A DNA stretch of 64,000 bases from JACPFV01 sp038043245 (GTDB taxonomy: Bacteria > Pseudomonadota > Gammaproteobacteria > Nevskiales > Nevskiaceae): positions 124,001 to 188,000 of the forward strand of contig JBBTCH010000002.1 of NCBI GenBank assembly GCA_038043245.1, in the 5' to 3' direction. Below, piece by piece: positions 54,201 through 57,079 of the stretch. The position numbers and the translations under genes are program-made. Under the pieces are notes generated by a model. That model was not told where the DNA came from and searched no databases. It was given only the letters and a program-made list of their open reading frames with translations. The stretch's first letter is position 1, and the number at the start of each line of letters is the position of its first letter.

Positions 54201-55190
54201 GTCGGCGGTGGCAGCGCTGACGCTAACCGCCGTACCGGTTTCACCGGCACGGGTCACGGTGAAGCGGAAGGTCTTGGTGCCGCTTTGCTCTTCGGCCGCA
54301 GTGACGTCATCCACCGAGAAGGTGGCGACACCGGGCTCGTTCTGGTTCTGCACGGTGACGATCACGCTGTCCGGCAGCGAGCTCGCCCCGTCGTCGTCGG
54401 TGACCACCAGTTCAAACACGAGGTCAGTGGCGACTGCGACCTGTGGTGCGGTGAAGGTCGGCGCAGCGACGGTGGCGCTAGACAGGGTCACCGTGGGGCC
54501 CGCGGTCTGGGTCCACTGGAAAGAGGCGATGGTGCCGTCGGCGTCCGTGCCCTGTCCGTCGAGCGCGACCTGCGAGCCCTCGGTGACGTTCTGGCTCTCG
54601 CCCGCGTCGGCGACGGGGCGCTGATTGGGATTGCCGCCGTTGCCACCGTTGATTTCGTCGAGCGAATCTTTCAGCTCGTCGTATGCCTGCTGGGGAGTGA
54701 CCAGGGCACGGCCCGGCGCAGCGGCGGACAGGAACGCGGCAAGACCGGGCTGGTTGCCGAAATCAGCCAGCGGCAGATTGAACACCACTCTGACGCCGGC
54801 CGCGAGGTTGCGCACGGTCTGGGTGATCAGGATGCCGTTGGCGGAATTGCCATCGGTGTCGAGCGTCAGCAGCAGGCGCGCGATGTTGAGGATCGCCGGC
54901 GTGGTGCTGGCGACGTCGGCGCCAAACACGCCGCCCGGCACCAGGGTGATCGGGGTCATCACATCCTGGCCTGTGACCGCACCCAGCTGGATGCCGCCGA
55001 GGCTGAACGCAGCCAGTTCATCCACTTCGTAGCGGAACTCGCCGGCCGCATTGGTCAGCCCGGTCAGGCCGTCCGACTCGTAAGTCAGGCCTTCGACCCG
55101 GCTGTCGACGAACACGCCGGTGCGGGTTTCGCCGCAGGCAACAAGCAGGACCGCCAGCAGGCTGGCAACGACACGCGAGGACTGATTCAT
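33255..55190 (-). CDS. Giant polyenzyme lipoprotein (7,311 aa)
   Basis: One uninterrupted frame encoding 7,311 residues (roughly 0.75 MDa). Lipobox LLVAC (cysteine 19, +2 Gly) and the N-terminal domain match the neighbouring giant. Parts in order: PKD-like (190-285); Calx-beta (289-401); ceramidase-like A (405-900); alpha/beta-hydrolase A (1005-1790, S1525); thrombospondin-3 block (1807-1901); S15-like hydrolase B (1950-2580, S2112/D2270/H2301); CehA-like PHP (2600-3115, H2657/H2659); ceramidase-like B (3210-3915, H3358/H3360); second thrombospondin-3 block (4020-4100); unknown module (4240-4920); CocE-like hydrolase (4985-5655, S5160); PI-PLC-X-like (5890-6300, H5923/H5983); S15-like hydrolase B' (6590-7290, S6766/D6913/H6945). 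AAGG precedes the ATG. Cysteine-pair linkers join modules. GC and codon use match the neighbours, so recent import is not evident. Export and lipidation of so long a chain is inference. Confidence 0.87.
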   Translation of the reverse strand: MNQSSRVVASLLAVLLVACGETRTGVFVDSRVEGLTYESDGLTGLTNAAGEFRYEVDELAAFSLGGIQLGAVTGQDVMTPITLVPGGVFGADVASTTPAILNIARLLLTLDTDGNSANGILITQTVRNLAAGVRVVFNLPLADFGNQPGLAAFLSAAAPGRALVTPQQAYDELKDSLDEINGGNGGNPNQRPVADAGESQNVTEGSQVALDGQGTDADGTIASFQWTQTAGPTVTLSSATVAAPTFTAPQVAVATDLVFELVVTDDDGASSLPDSVIVTVQNQNEPGVATFSVDDVTAAEEQSGTKTFRFTVTRAGETGTAVSVSAATADGTATEAGNDYEPVAVTLLEFAAGVEERTFDVTVNGDTTVELDETFFVNLSNASANATVTDAQGVATIENDDLGDPVAPVCPANLLCVGASKQAITPTEAHIEGIEEDRYFGTGTRIQKFNLGGFGVNPFQNFADPSGGEFNTLTENLTQPAQQPAFTGSKGIENTHVRAMSIQGGNAPVVFLMMDAIGAGNVISKNLKAAVIAEAANVGVTLLPDNILFGQTHSHAGADLQGLWGGVPQDWISNTLYANAAKAVREALLSAQPASLTVRQGSTVAFNNYRRPRVDVNADADGTLTLLEARTTGENSQAIGSLLQYNAHPTSVNEDFRIPHADYIQGAMDWLESPTSGSGGVALYYNGPIADASGSGSRANCTYPDGKYGEVRCRGEGIADAAQDFTPIALAPTLNVRHAQATLPVTNPAFVALGLTGTFNRYYDFTPVDTSAVPVVGTMLQTEVGQLTPTANTAVTRITLGGEGGLEIVTIPGEATNTFGQYIRGLKPGAKMMLLGLTQNSFGYIIPEDEFSYLEPAANCVEPSEDPFCNAGLLIPFTGYEEFVSLGPLTAPMLRLQAYNPLFDIPQTDPRNLPPTLLACVTDPTSSACQIARLAQRVDYVQRSYAQLCRNNGGPEQFCALIDPATPLNEPCRANGLPSDVCSVAGPATPGGGGEVSDTDLFQPALEALIRGCDILDTAACLMPFPSDQFTVSAAPDSPQGVNKGGTGKRINFSLAAMPRNVAGKPIDPTEWNRNDGYSPGQMIVTYVPGLKAKADGTIPGAPTLTDLSQAQSPTSSVMVLEVPQPPELMTPRQHLVWAEIDLNAGLLLPAQDTANPKPNSKRPVLIIRPAVNFNEGRRYVVVLRNLKNEAGETLPAQAPFTACRDGFESALPPVADRCAALEANVFPWLPAGVTRDESLYLAWDFTVASAENNVGRLRHMRDEAFASLGETATSLGAAPTFTVDKVTPSPQGGIAKRIEGTITVPSFVTPVEPTPGDDLSITLENLCAMSPFADNCGDFFDIFGIVDGATLPPNRLNYLPDESSADVCALDPAEATSGCALQARYGDGLPDAVGSMTTRYMCQIPNSATPGSKARPGIYGHGLLDGYQAITYDAVPGFSSEHNFMFCAVDLFGFATGDIVNVVSSLADLSNFPVIPDGSQQGMLNFMFLARLLKHPDGFAADEAFKIDGQPVFDTAEVFYDGNSQGGITGGPIVALSKDVQRGVLGVIGMNYSTLLQRSVDFDKFYDPHAPSEPSPDAAEDSADSLIPPYSLPLYLSYQDDLDRMLGFSLIQMLWDRSENNGYAHHMTRDAYGPDNQLLLQPAFGDHQVTHWSAQVMARTIGVEVADLYQRKPGEGVTHTFATRDEFFTQRDPDNDAFYALPLAGRDSGAAYDDPGCPLVGECRTAKSAFMEMDEGKTAAPPIGNVPPRADDFDPHGYPRGTQFGKCQKSHFLHTQGRIIDVRGARNVTNAATCPALPGDVIVPPVDTDLDGVPDATDNCPIVANADQLNTDGAADGGNACDADDDNDTVLDGADNCPTQSGPASNNGCPLPDADGDGVPDANDTCPNTPAGTEVDANGCPVEQATGFPIRFGEVLCDPTPADLGCADQIPGVNELQDVLDTAWNTVMGSEEPPPPNNNASCATGQNTAGNRSYQVTIPSADEAQTVSFQVLEPKTFDCANRATGAHPLILQGHGFGGSRSTSGFTTYRDAGYAVISIDQRGFGQSGGTVRVMDPDFEGKDLVKILDWAETNLDYLAYRDEGNVLKPFVARPTSGASTTSANLVAGAIGGSYGGGYQFLLHNVDAKNRLDALAPDITWHDLRYSLNPGDVVKSAWDLLLTAGGVAGSYAPGLQGGETPDNRGLDPYIMETLARGAATNEFPAEALEWFRYHSPTYWCGLNGEPTMPYGSRDTLADANFMLGGLAGDVPGSNTSTGQPAVDVLLSQGFKDTLFNFNDAWYNYQCARVRGGDVRLITHQSGHLLSGYIPQGAPAQLNPQTPGGNGNCGNGSSSAKVDRGVATVQWFNEKLRATPAAALDATDSNTLCLSLAENDAVLVPEEDMLAPRAPQFDDIDGDGNAAYYSVNGVGASSVPNGVLAQNLNAAGQATPAVVPLLTVADANGLIVAGIPQATITVSTPQMVNDLACGVGTIPTLRTGCDSIVFVGLGKKASDAATWTLIDDQIMPVRGLGEHSVDLVGVAERLANGDQLALLVYGYHTQYLASYSRDPSIPVVNVAADLQLPLYAVDAANGPAVFNRAPGVIPVVASSACTNPDNRSVTPECFATGNATNVVRQLCDYQWLPGVCEQFAHGATGYTPDGYNEAQDARALSQFVGAVHEHSGYSDGDPTAIPRDYFNSAKSGHNLKDGCTVNTDTGCDTGVKLDFMFSSEHSDNEKLPITTAAVCAQLLVDGAEAMSDSFSDESPDPFIAYLSGFGPDTPATAITSFLSCNNALAGDHHYFKWAATLEQAIQATDASTVNEQVVYDGFTGVRGFEWTNDYYNHMNVYFSTNVVNVKVDGSYASMDLFWDWLREPVDQGGGADALVTFNHPGGDPSLSPFDGSAPTGAVLQATRGGSNWNDVAYVDAGIDERVVGMEVNGGDDIEWYVKALTKGWHIGPVANEDEHQREWSTSNDGKTLILTRGRSPRDYYHAFKNRRTVAIHNALVSGNPGQPAAVPTIHYWVGGEDSTVQDGTPLGSIVMASGAHTLNVQMSELPVGTRVALINRTGVQTTPVQLGVSTDGSFVATKTVTTPTSGQDWYFIVLCPALVSPDASACGSNRNVIGITAPIWFGAGAVAPPPSGDLVAVLSAAIGRFVEAISTVPDHLIAALTGQSLEELVAALDAVIGGAQQLVADVSTTLVQQVGVVAGIDLPVPGPDAAPDPGIEVQPLMAGVAKLAIQVPVGVPLGGYLRPPVGGEYIGDDPVGELTDNTPSANDGCDPTAPESCFPNAPLPDEARKVHSPYATYSPPSRGYYDSLIAKAVALYDGHDYVVMVKTDFIGMLDEVVQAVKADVKARTVSVVHPQGIDLGDGLIMSATHTHDGPGAIANHSTRYFWLAMDLYQHDAYRRIVGQLADVVVAALADMKPAKIGHGNGLESPQTGNGNGINGYRRGRLATYDDNDVQGCAYVSAADCPSGIDDANELRKRIGVLRVDDLDGKPMAVVINFADHGIAFDVENQYFSGDVLASIEREVEQSFVKPVNAPGNYQAPIAMLVQNTGGDVTPKNVEYSIRGIEILGKRMAPQVRAIADDINNFQNEPDLRAVSQRIILNRERLGYAEDEYPYPWGAAQCGNDIAAPFVDGEIPDQIPSNPSEIPGWTDAGLPTKHLYCVPATPPDAADLADNGVAENGAFVPGDTILTAAKIGDITLMVQPGEPLTEFGVRLMEMAQSEGYEPQDTFVWGYAGDHVGYILPPEKEDWAQFGGAESTTTFWGWKQGERFIDVSRDLLVALKEGEAAPADEFQINYALYKPMYDAIPATVPTPSLLPGTPVAQPGSIKRFEKTEFVFEGGDPVVDSPKVTMQHADGTPVRRANGEVMDTFYEMHIKYRVVSGRHLWTVEFEAPKDWATGDYKFVVSGKANQGTTVAYGPLPSSIFTVSSVNHLRFPSAPRSRANNTRCEVTLDYGIAYPANYRAVDAYVETNQVAPVRTGTVTLSDNRVVNAAGDGTFFVAGPCPAGLTAMIGQDGFGTEPNKTAAASTASVGPDADEDNVGDGSDICANTPAGQTPNAAGCSASQRDTDSDGKNDAVDNCPTVSNANQADADEDGIGDACEGEPAGFPVRIGGQCDPFTNDYCASQIDDESGFPIIASIQDVLDTAWNTVMGEGGGEPPPPPAAAGGYGSGIIGVLAELMSDLNVAIAAIVNGDPAAADAIQTAATDFADNASALPEEADPEHPGATIIGLAGEPDAVVMQATAAKRSVEPVVLTGDRLPGWSAPAAHGVPMPYPSGAGPYFASAGQACGELPNDEAPFDFIEGNDPQNPDDDFREFCDAYLKAQLDEKGPRGDQIWSDGVRNAYNGVMLHPTGWTPGQPAVAGGGVPVNEIAAYRWTEAAGFKEIAVQVDERKPYFLANANSGFSFYSGTDEELSYAWTTESWGMTKGVCSKAYDPNGWDANPATLDSNTGISGAIPDPIAGLDHDDEIVFMADDAGAMGPTSGFDTSWKAVQIVRLNDALDPATERVVYLVQKTGGSTVTEQYVNYQRDPNADQWIDRSFFSSTPGAGERDPAPDRLGTSNTGYGPNLDGTVCDGASQRNSTDRFPRDGVTVRTASYQWTATGRWMVRDIRIKDPDDSVANTDANYWTPRPDLIDRWKGRAFQQSPDSTISVVGFEDEQVNWEANSSLLGERCGNVRCIREVWGADSGTNVTKTETFYRDAVISRYHVRVHPIPPDGLYTSWDYNRDAMKNPATPGREGRYYTVLRPQGVPVDGINDDVGQADSVFGTPAFFDAADPTFNLPLAFDNWEQVSGKDNSGSMVYLFELKGATSLLTPAVVPYYRDDACLDDGTGDDPVAREWPGESYEWENGRVEKAQIAKYGAKAADCSNRQGVYGAHGIHYFATGDVDNGFVLGKPINEVDGQQWQFMVPTNLPQNVADPYANVVRTPLQAVVIPVTPPSDPLGPLSALIAMLQDLPNNLPGGGGGGEPPQELPNDYATCVAAAQQGGAEDHEAAAKFACAVVFGGGRSEGPGPNGEHRPEDEIQGPNTYVEMADGTLIATNVYIPWGCNVAKNPAARTCPSILEMSGYESGSEESQTPAGDMDDILREETGQSGLPLTGGTRAAHDRYYKSGDRYVSVVASVRGTGCSAGEFDLFSRKSAEDGKYLIDEWMAQQPWSNGKVGVFGHSYSGITGAMIASTNPEHLEMVSISGQIGDIYRDIVYPGGVSNYGFPLLWTGGIRPAYDYLGGSLAGILADSPDRQCAQNQAARSRSADDPLIYGLSDTDGPWYQERSVVNYLNQVTAPTQIVTAYQDEQTGPRGGTHVFDKLPQTLTRRLVTLNGDHGSQTGPTEVTAERRFWMDRFMLDPNETDSRRKPRQWGSKDENPPEPAEVLALPAPVFADNGSATSRVLLEVNNQNGTKSNGHIDSSGFPLAQTEWTDFYFHPDGSLDTAKDTVVHGEEGSGSTYFSGSKRQAYSYQAGKNEGGEITAQDANGADELIFRMPVASDLVFAGPVTADLYITSTAPDTELMVQLIDADPATGERLYLQRGVLKATHHEIIASKSQCTPQNSGARKVPDSTCTDADNIYRPYRPHTPAPTDVITPGTVTRYQLEIFPVGHVLRAGHQLLVKVHAPSLDDNDWAYIQKTPPAINTLHHSAEYPSSIRLPVIPLAAVSRLGAPTGTCTDNQMRCVIVSEPGTGGGGVPAQDPSENYRSQCHEFGDDNDPTGGVLTDLVCGTFDTLFAAIPFDDGSGGGEPGPLTQLAAAIGGVLNQFADAYQGIVGGDSGGGEPPAARNAPDYADVCDAYGESGLSPLCGLLRTAEQELGAQCLDNNMPGSLCTLSGGNLHAVADTCYEQSGGDAAERRDGQQLAACRAVDALMLGAAAYCRQVSAASQGAQAPQFCALMGGQHVGEYEMQAFESSWIHKALRLQNRLGYDLPLIHTSLVATHNSFNATDDNTPPTLSGSDSNQLYDMVDQLRMGVRVLEIDVHWMPRRSLDGTTLREPVVCHGSEIVLPHAGCTSEKPLRAVLAELRTWLNANPNEAVLLYIESNLAHTGDDFDANFSGESYQSAGVVFNDVLGDITWKPSATPGAGSCQTSAGDYNTTGSWLKVKRSQILDAGKQVLMFADDCSGSTDSVWNAVMHKKTNGSNVEQSGSHVGASYPNTCVYSPTTYSSKFTRVWEDSTLLTASDVADFPSVDATDKDGPITPAIARELMRCGMHMPGLDQLAPSDGRLEAMVWSWAPNEPSSDTAKNCAYQNAAGRLVAAACSGTRAYACVSDVDPNDWTIENSGTGENATCSSSRHFSVPANGYANEKLKEKKATASVSEVWVNYQRDGASFEGWKSDHSSLGAGTPRDGTGDDFTASLVFNGQSVPDQSAGAPALQLTEGESLKATATIRMKDASGSYGLAANRAITLVLEVDCGGQSPPVINCNDSTSNHVARGVGVTGNEGAVSLEIPWEDNGLGRGLKSLFLDSSPTAVVHVFLVDNGASLVDLSDNETMHYSMPAQALFSAGRYAESDARDNGDWQPVVLTKSGGEGGGGDPLAPITGLIAMIEGLAGGEALDPFRAVREVADAAGVGDVLRGEDDAAVTCTPDPVSGYVPRHCGVPFVIPGSDEIDQTSMGGRTYYVNLPMEEFDGEVTTFSVYEPRNFSENGPHPLVLNGHGFGSTRTRFASGFYPDCVAGECGTKYGLDSGAGGLGGDMSNFVEAGFWVIAMDESGTGESEGVVRFMDPDYEIKKIEKIVDWAEQNLKLLAYRDNGGDCSPANATERKTSVIDGCNLVLGTTGPSYGGGYQYLLAAYDHLQRVDAIVPQITWHDLSYSLFPHDVIKSSYAAGLLAASLPSTQGRLDPWVRDEIVKTVQAGRPTPQLKKFFAYHGLGYACGDHADFSQDDTEGATYNGVPYQAPPGRDIDGNGTPDRPLRAKVDALIWHGQHDAIFAFNEDFDNYACLRRHEDADVRLYSYQVGHVFPVGSGLVTSTAFSFGGGFPTCSGPDCGTLIIGAPGMAQQYFYQYSQQSGSYSGAASANALTGCGPYGVEEMELSFLRAKLQKHQPSIDSLATKPGICLALDSSGDAVSLDHIPQDDINGRTNDPKLNPPMTERPFATVGVTLNTVQAVPVPFHLMTVSSDTVLAGIPEITINIDGDLTPRDTAEMLAETGSMFGVDDPIIYLSLARSRMNAPYYYQPYCDEYADMGSAFICGPAADVDTALSLPSHLEVIDDQVTPVRGYGQHTIQLNGIAERLAAGEQIDLLIYGYHPQYAASPSRNPAALSLRVMGTVRLPLLGNLPKVTVEDTGGGGEGYIGDPDTIGINPDTQCGGAFGFDGCISDISSP
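33321..35423 (-). other. S15-like hydrolase module B' (C-terminal)
   Basis: Residues about 6590-7290. GPSYGGGYQYL holds nucleophile S6766; D6913 (GQHDAIF) and H6945 (YQVGH) complete the triad. It is paralogous to module B (shared NGHGFG/QGHGFG, VIAMDESGTG/VISIDQRGFG, VDWAEQNL/LDWAETNL, YGGGYQ, ITWHDL). A C-terminal beta domain follows, as in X-Pro dipeptidyl-peptidase/CocE enzymes. Confidence 0.75.
36291..37523 (-). other. PI-PLC-X-like phosphodiesterase module
   Basis: Residues about 5890-6300. ATHNSFN gives the first catalytic His (H5923), VLEIDVHW the acidic ligands (E5960, D5962), and VCHGSEIVL the second His (H5983); the spacing fits the PI-PLC X / PLC-like TIM-barrel superfamily. Substrate could be phosphoinositide, sphingomyelin or another phosphodiester. 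Confidence 0.7.
38226..40238 (-). other. CocE/NonD-like alpha/beta-hydrolase module
   Basis: Residues about 4985-5655. VEMADGTLIATNVYIP opens the fold, GHSYSGI holds nucleophile S5160, NGDHGS supplies the probable His, and a jelly-roll-like C-terminal part (VTADLYITSTAPDTELMVQL) matches the S15/CocE family, which hydrolyses esters or N-terminal Xaa-Pro bonds. Confidence 0.78.
40431..42473 (-). other. Unrecognised ~680-residue module
   Basis: Residues about 4240-4920 between the second thrombospondin-3 block and the CocE-like module. It is rich in Trp, Asp and Asn, predicted mostly beta, with segments GVMLHPTGWTPGQPAV and FSFYSGTDEELSYAW, and a VNYQRD motif that recurs just after the PLC module. 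I see no known catalytic signature. Confidence 0.5.
42891..43133 (-). repeat. Thrombospondin type 3 repeat block 2
   Basis: Residues about 4020-4100: Asp-rich calcium-binding repeats such as DADEDNVGDGSDIC, DTDSDGKNDAVDNCP and DADEDGIGDAC. It is followed by the linker QDVLDTAWNTVMG (4130-4142), as is block 1. Confidence 0.85.
43446..45563 (-). other. Ceramidase-like module B
   Basis: Residues about 3210-3915 and the closest of the four to classical neutral ceramidases: VPVGVPLGGY at the start, ATHTHDGPG (H3358, H3360), FADHGI (H3489), GGDVTPKN where the catalytic Ser loop NxGDVSPN is expected (here Thr3542), QPGEPLTEFG (E3694), and GYILPPEKEDW. A C-terminal beta domain (EKTEFVFEGGDP onward) follows. 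Confidence 0.75.
45846..47393 (-). other. CehA-like PHP metallohydrolase module
   Basis: Residues about 2600-3115: VHEHSGYSDG (H2657, H2659), SSEHSDN, RGFEWTNDYYNHMNVYFS, FNHPGG and EDEHQREW supply the metal ligands, then a beta domain ending TAPIWFGAG. It is paralogous to PHP module 1 of the 2,809-residue protein. Confidence 0.75.
47451..49343 (-). other. S15-like hydrolase module B
   Basis: Residues about 1950-2580. QGHGFGG, IGGSYGGGYQF (S2112), GFKDTLF (D2270) and THQSGH (H2301) form a complete triad, followed by a beta domain (VVPLLTVADANGL to DLQLPLYAVD) as in X-Pro dipeptidyl-peptidase family enzymes. Confidence 0.78.
49488..49772 (-). repeat. Thrombospondin type 3 repeat block 1
   Basis: Residues about 1807-1901: DTDLDGVPDATDNCP, DADDDNDTVLDGADNCP and DADGDGVPDANDTCP, the calcium-binding repeat found in surface giants. 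It ends NGCPVEQATGFP and leads through QDVLDTAWNTVMG (1938-1950) to hydrolase B. Confidence 0.85.
49821..52178 (-). other. Alpha/beta-hydrolase module A
   Basis: Residues about 1005-1790. CDILDTAACLMPFPSDQFT is a recurrent opening of large secreted lipase-like bacterial proteins; YDGNSQGGI carries nucleophile S1525, and FGDHQVTHW (D1647, H1648/H1652) is a likely source of the acid and base. The exact family is uncertain. Confidence 0.65.
52491..53978 (-). other. Ceramidase-like module A
   Basis: Residues about 405-900: VGASKQAITPTEAH opening, GQTHSHAGAD (H553, H555), YNAHPTSV (H648), IPGEATNTFG (E814) and GYIIPEDEFSYLEP keep the zinc-ligand order of neutral ceramidases. The Ser nucleophile loop is replaced by YYNGPIADASG. 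Confidence 0.68.
53988..54326 (-). other. Calx-beta domain of the 7,311-aa protein
   Basis: Residues about 289-401: FSVDDVTAAEEQSGTKTF, FTVTRAG, GNDYEPV, DTTVELDETFFVNLSNA and ATIENDD are a textbook Calx-beta pattern, a calcium-binding Ig-like fold of surface proteins. It follows the PKD-like domain (54336-54623). Confidence 0.88.
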
Positions 55191-55699
55191 CTGAACCTTC
55201 CGTCAGCTTTCAAAGCGCAGGCGCGGCAGCGCCCAAAAAAAATGGAAAGTCCGGCGCCCAGTGCGGACGCCCAGCTCTCCTCCGTTCGCAAACAACCGTG
55301 GCTGTAGGTTTTTTCTGATGGCCTCGGTCCCGGCACTCATCCGCCGGGCTCAGACGCGCATTCTAATGCCTAGCGGCCCGGTTTCGGTGCACCCGCCTAT
55401 GATGGTTTTTATCCCTTGACGCGGTTTTCGTGCCCCATGCTGATACATCTTTTGTACCGGCGTCTTTCGACCGGAGCCGGAAACAGGGTCCTCGCAAACT
55501 CGAAGCAGGTAGCGGTTTTCCCTATATGACAACTCAATTGTTGCAGTGCCGCAGGCAAAGGCGTAGGGTGCGCGCCCCATGAAAGCCGTGAGCTGTTCGC
55601 TGCTTTGAAAATCATCATTCTCGGAGCGGGGCGACCCCGACACGGCGCTTGCGAAGCAATGGGGGCGGGAGGGGCCGCATGGCCCGCATCCACTAAGCC
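55191..55699. other. Divergent control region between the giant gene and trkA
   Basis: 509 bp without a convincing gene. The first 200 bases are the leader of the giant gene on the minus strand, including AAGG before its ATG and a GTCCG/CGGAC hairpin at 55249-55268. The right end holds a truncated duplicate of the trkA start. TTGACG occurs at 55397-55402, but no good -10 element is properly spaced. Confidence 0.45.
55606..55630 (+). repeat. Truncated duplicate of the trkA 5' end (copy 1)
   Basis: A 25-bp direct repeat of 55701-55725 with one mismatch (24 of 25 identical), 95 bp upstream. Read from the TTG at 55605 it would encode KIIILGAG, the first residues of TrkA, then diverges and stops at a TGA (55701-55703) that overlaps the real trkA ATG. 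Confidence 0.75.
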
Positions 55700-57076
55700 A
55701 TGAAAATCATCATTCTCGGCGCGGGCCAGGTCGGCAGTACGCTGGCCGAAAACCTCGCCATTGAGGCCAACGACGTCACCGTCGTTGATCAGGACCCCGG
55801 CCTGCTTGCCGAGTTGCAGGACCGGCTCGACATTCGCACCACGCAGGGCGTGGCCTCGCACCCGGACGTGCTGCGCCGCGCCGGCGCCGACGACGCCGAC
55901 ATGCTGATCGCCGTCACCGAGAGCGACGAGACCAACATGCTCGCCTGCCAGATCGCCGACACCTTGTTCCGCACACCGTCGAAGATCGCGCGCGTGCGCT
56001 CGGCCGAGTACCTGCGCGAGGAAGCGCTGTTCCGCAAGGACGGCCTGCCGGTGGACCTGCACATCTCGCCCGAACAGCTGGTCACCGATTACATCCACCG
56101 CCTGATCGAGTATCCGGGTGCCTTGCAAGTGGTGGATTTCGCTGACGGCCGCGTGCGCCTGGTTGGCGTGCGTGCGCATTACGGTGGCCTGCTGGTCGGA
56201 CGCCAGCTCAAGGAACTGCCGAGCCACCTGCCGGCCGAAGTCGAAGCCCGGGTCGCCGCGATCTACCGGCGCGGCCGCGCGCTGCTGCCGGAAGGCGATA
56301 CGGTGATCGAAGCCGAAGACGAGGTGTTCTTCATCGCCGCTGAAAAATACATCCCGAAAATCATGGCCGAGCTGCGCCGGGTGGACAAGCCGGCCAAGCG
56401 CGTGATGCTCGCCGGCGGCGGCAACATCGGCCTGCGGCTGGCGCAGGCGCTGGAAGACGATGTGCAGGTGAAAATCATCGAGCGCAACAAGGAGCGCGCG
56501 AAATACCTGTCGGAACAGCTCGACCGCGCCATCGTGCTGTGCGGCGATGCCGCCAACGAGGAGCTGCTCAACGAAGAGAACATCGAGGACGTCGACGTGT
56601 TCTGCGCCGTCACCAACGACGACGAGGCCAACATCCTGTCGGCGATGCTGGCCAAGCGCCTCGGCGCGCACAAGGCGCTGTCGCTGATCAACCGGCTGGC
56701 CTATGTGGAGCTGGTCGAGGAAGGCATCATCGACATCGCCATCTCGCCGCAGCAATCCACCATCAGCGCCCTGCTGGCGCGCGTGCGTCGCGGCGATGTG
56801 GTCAAGGTGCATTCACTGCGACGCGGCGCGGCCGAAGCCATCGAAGCCATCGCCCACGGCGACCACAGCAGCTCGAAAGTGGTCGGCCGCCGGCTGGAGG
56901 AAATCGCGCTGCCCTCCGGCGCCACCATCGGCGCCATCGTCCGCGGCGACGAAGTCATCATCGCCCACCACAACACGGTGATCGAGGCCGAGGACCACGT
57001 CATCCTGTTCCTGGTCAACAAGAAACGCGTGAAGGACGTCGAGAAACTGTTCAGCGTAGGCATGAATTTTCTGTAA
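55700..57076 (+). CDS. trkA: Trk potassium uptake regulatory protein TrkA
   Basis: Cytosolic NAD(H)-binding gating subunit of the Trk K+ transporter, 458 residues. It has the duplicated RCK layout: first Rossmann motif GAGQVGSTLAENL at 7-19, second AGGGNIGLRLAQAL from 238, each followed by a TrkA-C domain (VVDFADGRVRLVGVRAHYGG; VHSLRRGAAEAIEAIA). The ATG at 55700 follows a duplicated scrap of its own 5' end. trkH starts three bases after its stop. The usual upstream neighbour rsmB is missing. Confidence 0.96.
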   Translation: MKIIILGAGQVGSTLAENLAIEANDVTVVDQDPGLLAELQDRLDIRTTQGVASHPDVLRRAGADDADMLIAVTESDETNMLACQIADTLFRTPSKIARVRSAEYLREEALFRKDGLPVDLHISPEQLVTDYIHRLIEYPGALQVVDFADGRVRLVGVRAHYGGLLVGRQLKELPSHLPAEVEARVAAIYRRGRALLPEGDTVIEAEDEVFFIAAEKYIPKIMAELRRVDKPAKRVMLAGGGNIGLRLAQALEDDVQVKIIERNKERAKYLSEQLDRAIVLCGDAANEELLNEENIEDVDVFCAVTNDDEANILSAMLAKRLGAHKALSLINRLAYVELVEEGIIDIAISPQQSTISALLARVRRGDVVKVHSLRRGAAEAIEAIAHGDHSSSKVVGRRLEEIALPSGATIGAIVRGDEVIIAHHNTVIEAEDHVILFLVNKKRVKDVEKLFSVGMNFL

Positions 57077-57079
57077 CCG

